Origin: Microthrixaceae bacterium
Lineage (GTDB): Bacteria; Actinomycetota; Acidimicrobiia; Acidimicrobiales; Microtrichaceae
Assembly: GCA_020637215.1 (NCBI GenBank)
Contig: JACJWI010000003.1
Location: forward strand, 186,001 to 250,000
Direction of reading: 5' to 3'
DNA: 64,000 bases
Part shown: one piece after another, positions 25,426-35,094 of the stretch
Position numbering within the stretch: position 1 is the first letter of the stretch
Layout: each line of letters begins with the position of its first letter
The notes under the pieces: generated by a model
The model's input: the letters and a program-made list of their open reading frames with translations, nothing else
The model's database searches: none
Told to the model about the DNA's origin: nothing
Translations under genes and position numbers: made by a program

Positions 25426-27009
25426 TCAGCCGACGGCGTTGACCGACGTGATGCCGTCCAGCGCGCGGAGCTCGGCGACGACCTCGTCGGGCACCGAGTC
25501 GCCGGTGACGATCGCCATCAGGGCCTTGGCCCCGTCCTCGTTCGCCCCGACGGCCATGTCGGCGATGTTGACCGACGCGGCGCCGAGCACCGTGCCGACC
25601 GTCCCGATCATTCCCGGCCGGTCCTCGTTGCGGACGATCAGCAGGTGGTCCGACGGCGGCACGTCGACCGCGTGGTCGTCGATCATCACCACGGTCGGTA
25701 CCGCCCGCAGCCCGACCAGGGTGCCGGCCAGGCTGTGCTGGCCGCTGCGCAGCGAGATCAGGTTCACGTAGTCACGGGCCGTGGTGGTGGCCGTCGGGCG
25801 CACCTCGATCCCCTGCTCCTCGGCGACCTGCGGGGCGTTCACGTACGACACCGGCTCGCCGCTGGTCGCTCCGAAGAACCCCTTGAGCACCGACAGGGTG
25901 AGGATGCGGGTGTCGTGCTCGGCGATCTGGCCCTGGTACTCGATCTCGATCGAGTCCGCGCTGCCGGCGGGTCCGCCGCCGAGGTCGCTGCCGCACAGGC
26001 CAGCCAGGATCGCCCCGAGGCGCTCGGCGAGGCCGAGATACGGCCGCACCGACTCGGCGGCCTCACCCGCGCTCACGTTGACCGCGAACGGGACGAAGTC
26101 GCCGGCGAGGGCCAGCTCGACCATCTCGGCGATCGTGTCGCCGGCCTTGTCCTGGGCCTCGGCGGTCGAGGCGCCCAGGTGCGGGGTGACCACGACGGAG
26201 TCCAATCCGAACAGCGGCGACTCGGTGGTCGGCTCGGCGGCGAACACGTCGAGGGCGGCTCCGGCGATCGTGCCGGACTCGATGGCGGCGGCCAGCGCCG
26301 CCTCGTCGATGATGCCGCCGCGGGCCACGTTGATGATCCGCAGGCTCGGCTTGGCCTTGGCCAGCAGCTCGGCGCCGATCAGACCGGCGGTCTCGGGCGT
26401 CTTGGCCAGGTGCAGCGTCACGAAGTCGGCCCGGGCCATCAGCGTGTCGAGGTCGACCAGCTCGACGTTGATCTGCCGGGCCCGGTCGGGGGTGACGAAC
26501 GGGTCGTAGGCGACGAGCTTCATGCCGAACGCCATCGCCCGTTGCGCCACCAGCTTGCCGATGCGGCCCAGTCCGATGATGCCGAGGGTCTTGTCGGACA
26601 GCTCGACGCCCTCCCACTTGGAGCGCTCCCAGCGACCCTCCTTGAGCGCGGCGTGTGCCTGGGGCACGTTGCGGGCCTGGGCCAGGAGCAGCGCCATCGT
26701 GTGCTCGGCCGCCGACAGGGTGTTGGACTGAGGGGCGTTGACCACCATCACGCCGCGTTCGGTGGCCGCCGAGGTGTCGACGTTGTCGAGGCCGATCCCG
26801 GCCCGGCCCACGACGACCAGGTCGGCGCCGGCCTCGAGGACCTCGCGGGTGACCTTGGTCGCGGAGCGGATGATGAGCGCGTGGGAGCCCTGGACGGCGT
26901 CCAGCAGGGTCTCGGGGGTCAGCTCCAGTTGGATGTCGACCTCGTGGCCGGCATCTCGCAGCCGCTGCAGGCCGCCGTCCGCGATCTTCTCGCTCACCAG
27001 TACTCGCAT
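25426..27009 (-). CDS. serA: D-3-phosphoglycerate dehydrogenase
   Basis: First enzyme of serine synthesis, 527 residues, the long actinobacterial type. The substrate-binding start MRVLVSEKIADGGLQRL is followed by the Rossmann motif GIIGLGRIGK. Then come INVARGGIIDEAALAAAIESG and the catalytic His in VVVTPHLGASTAEAQ. After residue 320 follow the ASB domain and a C-terminal ACT domain (LLIVRNEDRPGMIGTVG), which senses L-serine. The ATG at 27009 fits the family length; ATG 27018 in frame adds three residues. It ends convergently toward the beta-propeller gene, with 60-bp repeats between. Confidence 0.96.
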   Translation of the reverse strand: MRVLVSEKIADGGLQRLRDAGHEVDIQLELTPETLLDAVQGSHALIIRSATKVTREVLEAGADLVVVGRAGIGLDNVDTSAATERGVMVVNAPQSNTLSAAEHTMALLLAQARNVPQAHAALKEGRWERSKWEGVELSDKTLGIIGLGRIGKLVAQRAMAFGMKLVAYDPFVTPDRARQINVELVDLDTLMARADFVTLHLAKTPETAGLIGAELLAKAKPSLRIINVARGGIIDEAALAAAIESGTIAGAALDVFAAEPTTESPLFGLDSVVVTPHLGASTAEAQDKAGDTIAEMVELALAGDFVPFAVNVSAGEAAESVRPYLGLAERLGAILAGLCGSDLGGGPAGSADSIEIEYQGQIAEHDTRILTLSVLKGFFGATSGEPVSYVNAPQVAEEQGIEVRPTATTTARDYVNLISLRSGQHSLAGTLVGLRAVPTVVMIDDHAVDVPPSDHLLIVRNEDRPGMIGTVGTVLGAASVNIADMAVGANEDGAKALMAIVTGDSVPDEVVAELRALDGITSVNAVG

Positions 27010-27135
27010 GGCGTCCATCCTTGCCCGTCCGCGCCGACGCGGCCAGATGGCGGCGGACCACGCGCTCCAGTTCCGATGCCCGATGTGCCGATGGGGGGCT
27101 GCAGCTCCCGACCGCGCCGACCCGGAGAACGAACT

Positions 27136-28401
27136 GTGCCCACCGCGACCAACCCCCGCACGACCGACGACCAAACCCGACCGGGCTCCGCCCGGGCACG
27201 GACGCGACGCCGAGCCGCACGGCCGACGCTCCTCGCCGCCGTGACGGTCGCCGCGGCCGGGCTGCTGGCCGCGTGCATCCCTCCAACCCCGGAGGTCCCG
27301 CCGTCGGGCCCGACCGCACCGACGACGGCACCCACGACAGCACCGACGACGACGGTTCCCGGCCCGGGTGGCGACGTCACCGTCGCCGGGACGGTCAGCG
27401 GGTTCTCCCGACCGTGGGACATCGCCTTCCTGCCCGACGGCACCCCGATCGTCACCGAGCGATCCGGTCGGGTCGCCACCGTCGTCGCGGGGGCACGCCA
27501 CGTCGTGGCCACCCTGGCCGACGTGGAACCGATCGGCGAGGGCGGCCTGATGGGCCTGGCCGTCGACCCCGCGTTCGGGACCAACCGCTGGATCTACACC
27601 TGCTACGACCACGGATCGGCCGGCACCGTCACCGACGTGCGCATCGTGCGGTTCCGCCTGGCCGAGGACCTGCGCTCGCTGACCGACGCCACCCCGATCC
27701 TGACCGGGATACCGGCGGGCTCGGGCAACCGCCACCAGGGCTGCCGGGTCGCCTTCGGCCCCGACGGAATGCTGTGGGCCACCACCGGCGACACCGCCTC
27801 GCCGACCGCCCCGCAGGACCCGACCAGCCGGGCCGGCAAGGTGCTGCGCATGACACCCGCCGGCGCTCCCGCACCCGGCAACCCCGGCGGGGCCTGGGAC
27901 CCGTACGTGTACTCGCTCGGACACCGCAACGGCCAGGGCCTGACGTTCCGACCCGCCGACGGCGCCGCGATCGAGGTCGAGCACGGCACCGGCTGCGACG
28001 ACGAGATCAACCGGATCGTCGCCGGCGGCAACTACGGCTGGAACCCGGTCGGATCGGGCTACGACGAATCCAAGCCGATGACCGACCTCACCATCCCCGG
28101 CGCCCGGCCCGCGCTGTGGTCGAGCGGGTGCCCGACGATCGCGCCGTCCGGCGCCACGTTCGTGTCGGGCACCGAATGGGGATCGTGGAACGGGGCGCTC
28201 GCCGTCGCGGTGCTGAAGGGCACCCGGCTGATGTTCGTGCGCTTCGACGGTCCCACCTCCGACACGGTGGCCGGGGTCGACGTCCGACTGACCGACCGGG
28301 GCCGGCTGCGCACCGTCCGCCAGGCCCCCGACGGCAGCCTGTGGGTCACCCAGGACTCGAGCCCGGGCGCCCTGCTGCGCCTGGTCCCGGCCACCGCCTG
28401 A
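27136..28401 (+). CDS. PQQ-type sugar dehydrogenase lipoprotein (GSDH family)
   Basis: A 421-residue exported six-bladed beta-propeller of the glucose/sorbosone dehydrogenase family. The lipoprotein signal is TLLAAVTVAAAGLLAACIPP (lipobox LAAC), followed by a Pro/Thr linker. Catalytic-domain markers are SRPWDIAFLPDGTPIVTERSG split across lines, GEGGLMGLAVDPAFG, GNRHQGCRVAFGPDGMLW, YSLGHRNGQGLTF and EVEHGTGCDDEINRI, all standard in this family. The GTG at 27136 has GGAG 11 nt upstream. The PQQ dependence of actinobacterial relatives is not established, so the substrate is uncertain. Confidence 0.9.
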   Translation: MPTATNPRTTDDQTRPGSARARTRRRAARPTLLAAVTVAAAGLLAACIPPTPEVPPSGPTAPTTAPTTAPTTTVPGPGGDVTVAGTVSGFSRPWDIAFLPDGTPIVTERSGRVATVVAGARHVVATLADVEPIGEGGLMGLAVDPAFGTNRWIYTCYDHGSAGTVTDVRIVRFRLAEDLRSLTDATPILTGIPAGSGNRHQGCRVAFGPDGMLWATTGDTASPTAPQDPTSRAGKVLRMTPAGAPAPGNPGGAWDPYVYSLGHRNGQGLTFRPADGAAIEVEHGTGCDDEINRIVAGGNYGWNPVGSGYDESKPMTDLTIPGARPALWSSGCPTIAPSGATFVSGTEWGSWNGALAVAVLKGTRLMFVRFDGPTSDTVAGVDVRLTDRGRLRTVRQAPDGSLWVTQDSSPGALLRLVPATA

Positions 28402-28428
28402 GAGCCGATCGGTGCGGGCGAGGACCGC

Positions 28429-30603
28429 TCAGCGATCGAGGGTGAGCGGCGGCAGGTCGTCGGCGGGCTCGAAGCCGAGCACCTGGCCGTAGAAGGCGAG
28501 CTCGGCCTGGAGCGCGGCGACGATCGTGGCCGCGCTGCGGAACCCGTGGGCCTCGCCGTCGAACAGGATGAGGGCGTGGGGGATGCCGCCACGCCGCAGG
28601 GCGTCGCGCAGCACCTCGGCCTGCGACGGCGGGACGATCGGGTCCTCGGTGCCCTGAAGCAGCAGCACCGGCGAGTCGAGCAGTTCGGCGTGGAACAGCG
28701 GAGATCGTTCCCGGTAGCGCTCGGCCTCCTGCGGGTACGGCCCGACCAGGCCGTCGAGGTAGCGGGACTCGAACTTGTGGGTGTCGGTGGCGAGCGCCCG
28801 CAGGTCGGTGACCCCGTACAGCGAGCAGGCCGCCGCGAAGACCTCTGATCGACACGTCGCCTCGAGTGCGGTGAACCCGCCCGCGGAGCCGCCCCGGATC
28901 ACGCACCGGGCGCCGTCGACCAGGCCCTGCTCGGACAGCCACTGTGCCGCGGCGATGCAGTCGGCGACATCGGCCACCCCCCAGCGACCGCGCAGCAGGT
29001 CGCGGTAGCGGCGTCCGTACCCGGTCGAGCCGCGGTAGTTGACCTCGACCACCGCCACGCCCCGCGACGTCCAGAACTGCACCGACGGCGACAGCTCGGC
29101 TCGGGCGGCCGCGGTCGGGCCGCCGTGGATGCGCACGACCAGCGGGGGGAGCTCGCCGGCCGGGCCGACGGAGTCGGTCGAGCACGGCGGGTAGAACAGG
29201 GCGTGGGCGTGATCGCCGTCGGCGGTCGGGAACGTGACCGCCGACGGCGTCGAGATCGACGCCGCGGGAAGGTGCGGCCGCGACAACGGGTCGGCGGCCC
29301 GGTGGTCGGTCACCCGGTCCGTCCGGAGATCGACCGAGTACGCCGAGGTGGGGAAGGTCCCTCCCCCTCCGGCCACCGCAACCACCGACCCCAGGACCAC
29401 GAGGTGCTCGACCGAGGTGAACCCGCCCGGCGGCGATGCCAGAGCGTCGACCGTCCCGAGGTCGGGGTCCCAGACCTGCACGGTGTCGACCCCGCCGTGG
29501 GTGAGAGCGACGACGACCCGGCCGTCGTCGGTGAAGCCGAACCGGGACCCGCCCGACACCCACCGGGGCTCGCCCACCTCGCCGGGGACCTCCAGCGCCG
29601 GGGGGCCGGTGTCGCCCTCACCCTCGTCGGGCAGCCCGGCCGACCCGCTGCGGCGCAGGTGCCACCAGTCCTCGGCGTCGTCGCACCACCACAGGTGGCC
29701 GTCGGGCGACCAGGCCGGCAGGCAGGCCGCGATCGGATGGCCCACGCCGCGGGCGGCGGCACCCGCCCGGCCGCCGGCCACCCGGCGGGCGTCGGCCACG
29801 ACCGGGTGCGCGGCACCGCCGGGATCCGCTCCGGAGCCCACGTCGGAGTCGGGGTAGACGAGCCGGCCCGCCCACAGCTCCGCCGCGTCCCACGGCATGT
29901 CGGGGTGGTCCCAGCGCAGCCACGCCAGCACCGTCCCGTCCGGCGACAACGCCGGGGACGCGGCCCAGTCCCCGTCCGCGACGAGCGTCACCGGCTCGAC
30001 CGGCTCGGGCGACCCTGAGGGCCCGCCGAGCGCGACCGCGGCGATCTCGTTGACCGGCTCGGCGCCGTCGTGGACCTCACGCTCGCAGATGATCCAGCGG
30101 CGACCGTCGACGTCTGCGCCGACGGGGGTCAGCACCCCGGCGGCGTGGCGCCACCCGCGGGGCGTCGGCGGCGGCGCGGTGACCGGACTGGCGGAGCCAT
30201 CCACACCACCGCCGCCCAGAGCTCCGCCGCGCACGCCACCACCGGCGACGATGCCGCCGGTGCGGGCATCGGTCCAGAAGAGCTGCTCGCCGTCGGCCCA
30301 CCAGGAGCCGCCGCCGTACTCGTTGACGCCGCTGCGCGCCGACATGTCCGACGGACCGTCGATGACAGACGCGGGAGCCGGGTCGTCGCCGTCGGGGACG
30401 GTGGAACGGCACACGACGATGCGCCCCTGCAGGTCGGGGCGTTGCTCGCTCCAGCGCAGGATCGTCGACCCGTCGGCCGCCCGGGCGAGACCGACCGACG
30501 AGACCCGGACCGCGCCGCCGGCGGCCAGCTCCGGTGACAACGGAGACGGCCACGACCCGAAGGGCCGCTCGAGCGGCCCTCCGGTGCCATCGTGATCTGC
30601 CAT
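28429..30603 (-). CDS. S9-family serine peptidase (prolyl oligopeptidase-like)
   Basis: A 724-residue cytoplasmic peptidase. The N-terminal half is a beta-propeller with repeats such as ALSPDGTVLAWLRW and PAWSPDGHLWW. The C-terminal alpha/beta hydrolase has the nucleophile GGSAGG near residue 576, with Asp in GTEDPIVP and His in GEAHGF. The strand VVRIHGGPTAAARAELSP and GVAVVEVNYRGSTGYG precede the nucleophile as in acylaminoacyl- and dipeptidyl-peptidases. It is 44 nt downstream of the aminotransferase gene on the same strand, so the two may be cotranscribed. Confidence 0.93.
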   Translation of the reverse strand: MADHDGTGGPLERPFGSWPSPLSPELAAGGAVRVSSVGLARAADGSTILRWSEQRPDLQGRIVVCRSTVPDGDDPAPASVIDGPSDMSARSGVNEYGGGSWWADGEQLFWTDARTGGIVAGGGVRGGALGGGGVDGSASPVTAPPPTPRGWRHAAGVLTPVGADVDGRRWIICEREVHDGAEPVNEIAAVALGGPSGSPEPVEPVTLVADGDWAASPALSPDGTVLAWLRWDHPDMPWDAAELWAGRLVYPDSDVGSGADPGGAAHPVVADARRVAGGRAGAAARGVGHPIAACLPAWSPDGHLWWCDDAEDWWHLRRSGSAGLPDEGEGDTGPPALEVPGEVGEPRWVSGGSRFGFTDDGRVVVALTHGGVDTVQVWDPDLGTVDALASPPGGFTSVEHLVVLGSVVAVAGGGGTFPTSAYSVDLRTDRVTDHRAADPLSRPHLPAASISTPSAVTFPTADGDHAHALFYPPCSTDSVGPAGELPPLVVRIHGGPTAAARAELSPSVQFWTSRGVAVVEVNYRGSTGYGRRYRDLLRGRWGVADVADCIAAAQWLSEQGLVDGARCVIRGGSAGGFTALEATCRSEVFAAACSLYGVTDLRALATDTHKFESRYLDGLVGPYPQEAERYRERSPLFHAELLDSPVLLLQGTEDPIVPPSQAEVLRDALRRGGIPHALILFDGEAHGFRSAATIVAALQAELAFYGQVLGFEPADDLPPLTLDR

Positions 30604-30647
30604 CGGCGCGGTCCTCTCCTGCCGTGTCGTGCAGTGGTCGGTTCGGC

Positions 30648-31859
30648 TCAGCCGGCGACCAGCTTCTGGAGTCGGGTGATTCCCTCGACCAGGTCCTCGT
30701 CGCCGAGAGCGAACGAGAAGCGGCCGTAGCCGGGCGCGTCGAACGCCTCACCCGGGACGAACGCCACCTTGGCCCGCTCGAGGACCAGGTCCGCGAGCTC
30801 CAGGGTGCTCGACGCGCTCGATCCGCCCAGGTCGCGCCCGAGCAGCCCGGTCAGGTTCGGAAAGGCATAGAAGGCGCCCTCGGGTTCGGGGCAGGTGACG
30901 CCGTCGATGTCGTTGAGCATCCCGTGGATGACGCGGCGGCGACGGTCGAAGGTCTCCCGCATCATCGCCACCGCCGACAGGTCGCCGCTGACCGCGGCCA
31001 GCGCCGCCATCTGGGCGACGTTGGCGACGTTGGAACACAGGTGGCTCTGCAGGTTCGACACGGCGGACACGACGTCGGAGGGGCCGATGAGCCAGCCGAC
31101 TCGCCAACCGGTCATGGCGTAGGTCTTGGCCACGCCGTTGAGGATGATCGTCTGGTCCGCGAGCTCCGGGACGACGGCCAGGATCGAGTGGAACTCGGCC
31201 GATCCGTACACGAGGTGCTCGTAGATCTCGTCGGTGATGACGATGACTCCGTGTTCGAGCGCCCAGCGGCCGATCGCCTCGATCTCGGCCCGGGGGTAGA
31301 CCGCGCCGGTCGGGTTGGACGGCGAGACGAACACCAGCGCCTTGGTGCGCTCGGTGCGGGCGGCCTCGAGTGCTTCGACGGTGACCCGGAAGCCGGTGGC
31401 CTCGGTGGTCGGCAGAACGACGGGCACGCCACCGGCCAGTCGGACCGGTTCGGGGTAGGTGGTCCAGTACGGCGCCGGCAGCAGCACTTCGTCGCCGTCG
31501 TCGACGACGGCCAGGATCGACTCGTAGACCGCCTGCTTGCCGCCGTTGGTCACGACGACCTGCGACGGCTCGACGCTCACGCCGGAGTCGCGCAGGGTCT
31601 TGGTGGCGATCGCCCGGCGCAGCTCGGGCAGTCCCGGCGCCGGCGTGTAGCGGTGGTTGCGGGGGTCCGCACACGCGGCGATGGCGGCCTCGACGATCGG
31701 CTCGGGGGTGGCGAAGTCGGGCTCGCCGGCGCCGAATCCGATGACGGGGTCGCCGGCGGCCTTCATCGCCTTGGCCTTGGCGTCGACCGCCAGGGTGGCC
31801 GACGGGGCGATGCCGGCGACGCGTCGGGAGATCCGGCCCGGGGGGGTGGGGGCGCTCAT
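30648..31859 (-). CDS. aspC: Aspartate aminotransferase (class I/II, Ib type)
   Basis: PLP enzyme of fold type I, 403 residues, converting aspartate and 2-oxoglutarate to oxaloacetate and glutamate. Key features are VIGFGAGEPDFATPEPI at the start, VVTNGGKQAVYESI for cofactor phosphate binding, FVSPSNPTGAVY, and ILNGVAKTYAMTGWRVGW with the Schiff-base lysine. RFSFALGDEDL carries the substrate-carboxylate arginine. The ATG at 31859 is 7 nt after TAGCGT. It is divergent from serC across a 58-bp perfect palindrome. Confidence 0.93.
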   Translation of the reverse strand: MSAPTPPGRISRRVAGIAPSATLAVDAKAKAMKAAGDPVIGFGAGEPDFATPEPIVEAAIAACADPRNHRYTPAPGLPELRRAIATKTLRDSGVSVEPSQVVVTNGGKQAVYESILAVVDDGDEVLLPAPYWTTYPEPVRLAGGVPVVLPTTEATGFRVTVEALEAARTERTKALVFVSPSNPTGAVYPRAEIEAIGRWALEHGVIVITDEIYEHLVYGSAEFHSILAVVPELADQTIILNGVAKTYAMTGWRVGWLIGPSDVVSAVSNLQSHLCSNVANVAQMAALAAVSGDLSAVAMMRETFDRRRRVIHGMLNDIDGVTCPEPEGAFYAFPNLTGLLGRDLGGSSASSTLELADLVLERAKVAFVPGEAFDAPGYGRFSFALGDEDLVEGITRLQKLVAG

Positions 31860-31866
31860 GGCCCGA

Positions 31867-31872
31867 ACGCTA
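31867..31872 (-). promoter_or_regulatory. -10 hexamer of aspC (TAGCGT)
   Basis: TAGCGT ends 7 nt before the ATG. The expected -35 position (about 31890) falls inside the palindrome at 31883-31940. Confidence 0.45.
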
Positions 31873-31882
31873 CCCGCCCCCT

Positions 31883-31940
31883 TCCCGTTCTGTAGTGCGA
31901 GATCCAGGCGTTCGCCTGGATCTCGCACTACAGAACGGGA
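31883..31940. repeat. 58-bp perfect palindrome with a 2-nt loop
   Basis: Arms of 28 bp pair perfectly around TT at 31911-31912; the left arm begins TCCCGTTCTGTAGTGCGAGA. It lies between the divergent aspC and serC genes, so it cannot be a terminator for either. Every base pair was checked by hand. Confidence 0.93.
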
Positions 31941-31990
31941 GGGTGGGGTGGGAATCCGGCCGGGCGGGCCGGGCGCGGCAGACTGGAGCG

Positions 31991-33118
31991 GTGAGCACCC
32001 CCGACATCTCCCTGCCCGACGACCTACTCCCCGGCGACGGCCGCTTCGGCTGCGGCCCGTCGAAGATCCGCAAGGACTCCTTCGACATGCTGATCGGATC
32101 CGCCGGCCACTTCCTCGGCACCTCGCACCGCCAGGCCGCCGTGCGGTTCAAGGTGTCGGAGCTCCGAAACGGGCTGGCCGAGCTGTTCTCGCTCCCCGAC
32201 GGCTACGAGGTGCTCCTCGGCAACGGCGGGACCACCGCGTTCTGGGATGCCGCCACCTTCGGCCTCATCGACTCGCGCAGCCAGCACCTGGAGTTCGGCG
32301 AGTTCAGCTCCAAGTTCGCCAAAGCCGCCGCCGCGGCACCGCACCTGGGTGATCCCGAGGTGATCAGCACCGAAGCCGGACACCACCCCACCGCAGTGCC
32401 CATGGACGGCATCGACGCCTACTGCCTGACCCACAACGAGACATCCACCGGCGTGGCCATGCCCCTGGAACGGCCGCACGGCACCGACGGCGACGCCCTG
32501 GTGCTGGTCGACGCCACCTCCGCCGCCGGTGGACTGCGCTTCGATGCCGCCCAGACCGACGTCTACTACTTCGCACCCCAGAAGTGCCTGGCCTCCGACG
32601 GCGGACTGTGGCTGGCGGCGTGCTCGCCGGCCGCGATCGAGCGCATCGAGCGCATCGCGGCGTCGGACCGGTGGATCCCCGCGTTCCTCGACCTCGGCAT
32701 CGCGCTCGAGAACTCGCGCAAGGACCAGACCTACAACACCCCGGCGCTGGCCACGCTGTTCCTGGCCACCGAGCAGGTCCAGTGGATCCTCGACAACGGC
32801 GGGCTCGAGTTCGCGGCCGGCCGCTGCGACCGCTCCGCGGCCGCCATCTACGACTGGGCCGACAGCCACAGCCACGCGTCGCCGTTCGTGACCGACCCGG
32901 CCATGCGCTCCCACGTCGTGGCCACGATCGACTTCGACGACAGCGTCGACGCGGCCACTGTCGCGGCGGTGCTGCGCGACAACGGCATCGTCGACACCGA
33001 GCCGTACCGCAAGCTGGGCCGCAACCAGCTCCGCGTCGCGCTGTTCCCGGCGATCGACCCCGAGGACGTGGTCCAGCTCACACGCTGCATCGACTTCGTG
33101 CTCGAACAGCTCGCCTGA
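31991..33118 (+). CDS. serC: Phosphoserine aminotransferase
   Basis: PLP aminotransferase of the class V fold, 375 residues, making phosphoserine from 3-phosphohydroxypyruvate. It matches the actinobacterial SerC type: GRFGCGPSKIRKDSF at the N-terminus, MLGTSHRQ-like FLGTSHRQAAVRF, GNGGTTAFWDAATF, HNETSTGVAMP, and YYFAPQKCLASDGGLW with the Schiff-base lysine. The GTG start has GGAG 5 nt upstream, and CAGACT lies 6 nt before it as a possible -10. With serA this gives two of the three serine-synthesis steps; serB is not seen. Confidence 0.93.
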   Translation: MSTPDISLPDDLLPGDGRFGCGPSKIRKDSFDMLIGSAGHFLGTSHRQAAVRFKVSELRNGLAELFSLPDGYEVLLGNGGTTAFWDAATFGLIDSRSQHLEFGEFSSKFAKAAAAAPHLGDPEVISTEAGHHPTAVPMDGIDAYCLTHNETSTGVAMPLERPHGTDGDALVLVDATSAAGGLRFDAAQTDVYYFAPQKCLASDGGLWLAACSPAAIERIERIAASDRWIPAFLDLGIALENSRKDQTYNTPALATLFLATEQVQWILDNGGLEFAAGRCDRSAAAIYDWADSHSHASPFVTDPAMRSHVVATIDFDDSVDAATVAAVLRDNGIVDTEPYRKLGRNQLRVALFPAIDPEDVVQLTRCIDFVLEQLA

Positions 33119-33230
33119 TCGTCCGGTCGGGTGGATCCCCGACCGACGATTCGGCGCGAGACTCCCCGGCACGGTCCGTCGAGGGGCGGCGGGCCGGGTC
33201 GTTCACCCGACGACCGGACCAGGGGGACAC

Positions 33231-34973
33231 ATGCCGACCGCACAGGAGATCCGCGCGCAGCTCACCGGGCCGGGCGGACCGTTCGAGATCGTCGAGGAGA
33301 CCGTCGAGGGCACCCCGATGCTCGTCTACAAGGAGCGCTTCAACGACCTGCGGGTGGTCGCGGCGTTCGGCCAGTCCCACGGTGAGAAGACCTTCATCGT
33401 CCACGGCGACGAGCGCATCACGTTCACCGACTTCGTGCGGAACGCCAACTCGGTCAGCCGTCGGCTCGGCGAGTTCGGCGTCGGCCACGGCGACCGGGTG
33501 GCGGTGCTGAGCGCGAACAACCCTGAGTGGTGCCTGAGCTTCTGGGGCACCGTCGACATCGGGGCGATCCTCGTCGGACTCAACGGCTGGTGGATCACCG
33601 ACGAGATCGTCTACGGCCTCACCGACTCCGGAGCGCGGGTGCTGGTCGCCGACCGTCGCCGCTTCGAGCGTGTCGCCGAGGAGGTCGACCGCATCGACAC
33701 CCTCGAACACGTCTTCCTCATCGACGCGGACCCGTCGGAGTTCGCCGCCGCCGACGGGTCGGTCAGCCCCAAGCTGCACCGATTCGACGAGCTGCTCACC
33801 GACCCGACCGACGAGCTGCCGACGGTGCCGATCGACGAGGGCGACGCCGCGGTCATCTTCTACACCTCCGGCACGACCGGTCGACCCAAGGGCGCCATCT
33901 CGACGCACCGCTCGATGATCGCCAACCTCCAGAACACGGTGTTCCTGCTGACCGCCGGAGCGATGGGCCAGCCGGCCGACGACCGTGAAGCCGACGCCCC
34001 GCCCACCGACGGCTCCGGTCAACCGGTGTCGCTGCTCACCTCTCCCCTGTTCCACGTGTCGGGCTGCCACTCGGGCCTGGTCGTCGGGATGATGGCCGGG
34101 ATCCGGTTGGTGATCCTGGCGGGACGGTTCACCCCCGAGGCCGCGTTCGACGCCATCGAGCGGGAACGGGTGATGATCTGGGCGACGGTGCCCACCATGA
34201 TCTGGCGGGCGTGCGAGCACCCCGACCGCCACGACCGCGACCTGCGCTCGATCATCGCGGTCAGCTTCGGCGGCTCTCCCTCGGCCGACGAGCTGCAGCG
34301 GCGCATCCGCGAGACGTTCCCCAACGTGAAGGCGACCACCAACGCCTACGGCCTGACCGAGTCGTCGTCGGTGGCCACCGCCCTGGCCGGCGACGACGCC
34401 CTCCGCAAGCCCGACTCGGTCGGCCTGCCCGTGCCCAACACCCAGATCGCCATCGCCGGGCCGGACGGGACGCACCTGGGCCCGGGCGAGACCGGCGAAG
34501 TGCTGATCCGGGGACCGCTGATCATGGCCGGCTACTGGAACAAGCCCGAGGCGACGGCATCGACGGTGATCGACGGGTGGCTGCACACCGGCGACGTCGG
34601 CCACCTCGACGACGAGGGCTACCTCTACATCACCGACCGGGCCAAGGACATGCTGATCCGGGGCGGCGAGAACGTCTACTGCGTCGAGATCGAGAACCGC
34701 CTCGTCGAGCACCCCGCCATCGCGGACGCCGCGGTGGTCGGCGTTCCCCACGACGGGTTGGGCGAGGAGGTCAAGGCGGTCATCGAGGTCGCCGACGGCG
34801 CCGACATCTCCGACGACGAGGTGCGGGCCTGGGTGGCCGACACGCTCGCCGCGTTCAAGGTCCCGACCTACGTGCAACGCTGGGACGGCAAGCTGCCCCG
34901 CAACGCGTCGGGCAAGCTGCTCAAGAACGTGATCCGCGGCGAAGGCGCTGTCAGCTTCGCCGAGACGATGTAG
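33231..34973 (+). CDS. Acyl-CoA synthetase (AMP-binding, class I adenylate-forming)
   Basis: A 580-residue enzyme that activates a carboxylic acid with ATP and transfers it to CoA. The P-loop-like motif is IFYTSGTTGRPKGAISTH, followed by NAYGLTESSSVAT, GWLHTGDVGHLDDEGYLYI and DRAKDMLIRGGENVYCVEIE. The C-terminal catalytic lysine is in PRNASGKLLK. GGGGGACAC precedes the ATG. The enzyme lacks neighbours that would identify its acid; medium- or long-chain fatty acids are most likely from overall resemblance. Confidence 0.93.
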   Translation: MPTAQEIRAQLTGPGGPFEIVEETVEGTPMLVYKERFNDLRVVAAFGQSHGEKTFIVHGDERITFTDFVRNANSVSRRLGEFGVGHGDRVAVLSANNPEWCLSFWGTVDIGAILVGLNGWWITDEIVYGLTDSGARVLVADRRRFERVAEEVDRIDTLEHVFLIDADPSEFAAADGSVSPKLHRFDELLTDPTDELPTVPIDEGDAAVIFYTSGTTGRPKGAISTHRSMIANLQNTVFLLTAGAMGQPADDREADAPPTDGSGQPVSLLTSPLFHVSGCHSGLVVGMMAGIRLVILAGRFTPEAAFDAIERERVMIWATVPTMIWRACEHPDRHDRDLRSIIAVSFGGSPSADELQRRIRETFPNVKATTNAYGLTESSSVATALAGDDALRKPDSVGLPVPNTQIAIAGPDGTHLGPGETGEVLIRGPLIMAGYWNKPEATASTVIDGWLHTGDVGHLDDEGYLYITDRAKDMLIRGGENVYCVEIENRLVEHPAIADAAVVGVPHDGLGEEVKAVIEVADGADISDDEVRAWVADTLAAFKVPTYVQRWDGKLPRNASGKLLKNVIRGEGAVSFAETM

Positions 34974-35081
34974 CGATCGAGCCAACACCGCGTTCGGCGT
35001 GAGATGCCGTCGAAACGGCGGCGAAACACGACCGACGTTCGGGCTTCACCGGCGACACACGGGGCCGAAACACGGGCTCCG

Positions 35082-35087
35082 TACCGT
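35082..35087 (+). promoter_or_regulatory. -10 hexamer of amt (TACCGT)
   Basis: TACCGT ends 7 nt before the ATG at 35095 and supports that start over upstream in-frame codons. Confidence 0.45.
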
Positions 35088-35094
35088 GCCCCGC

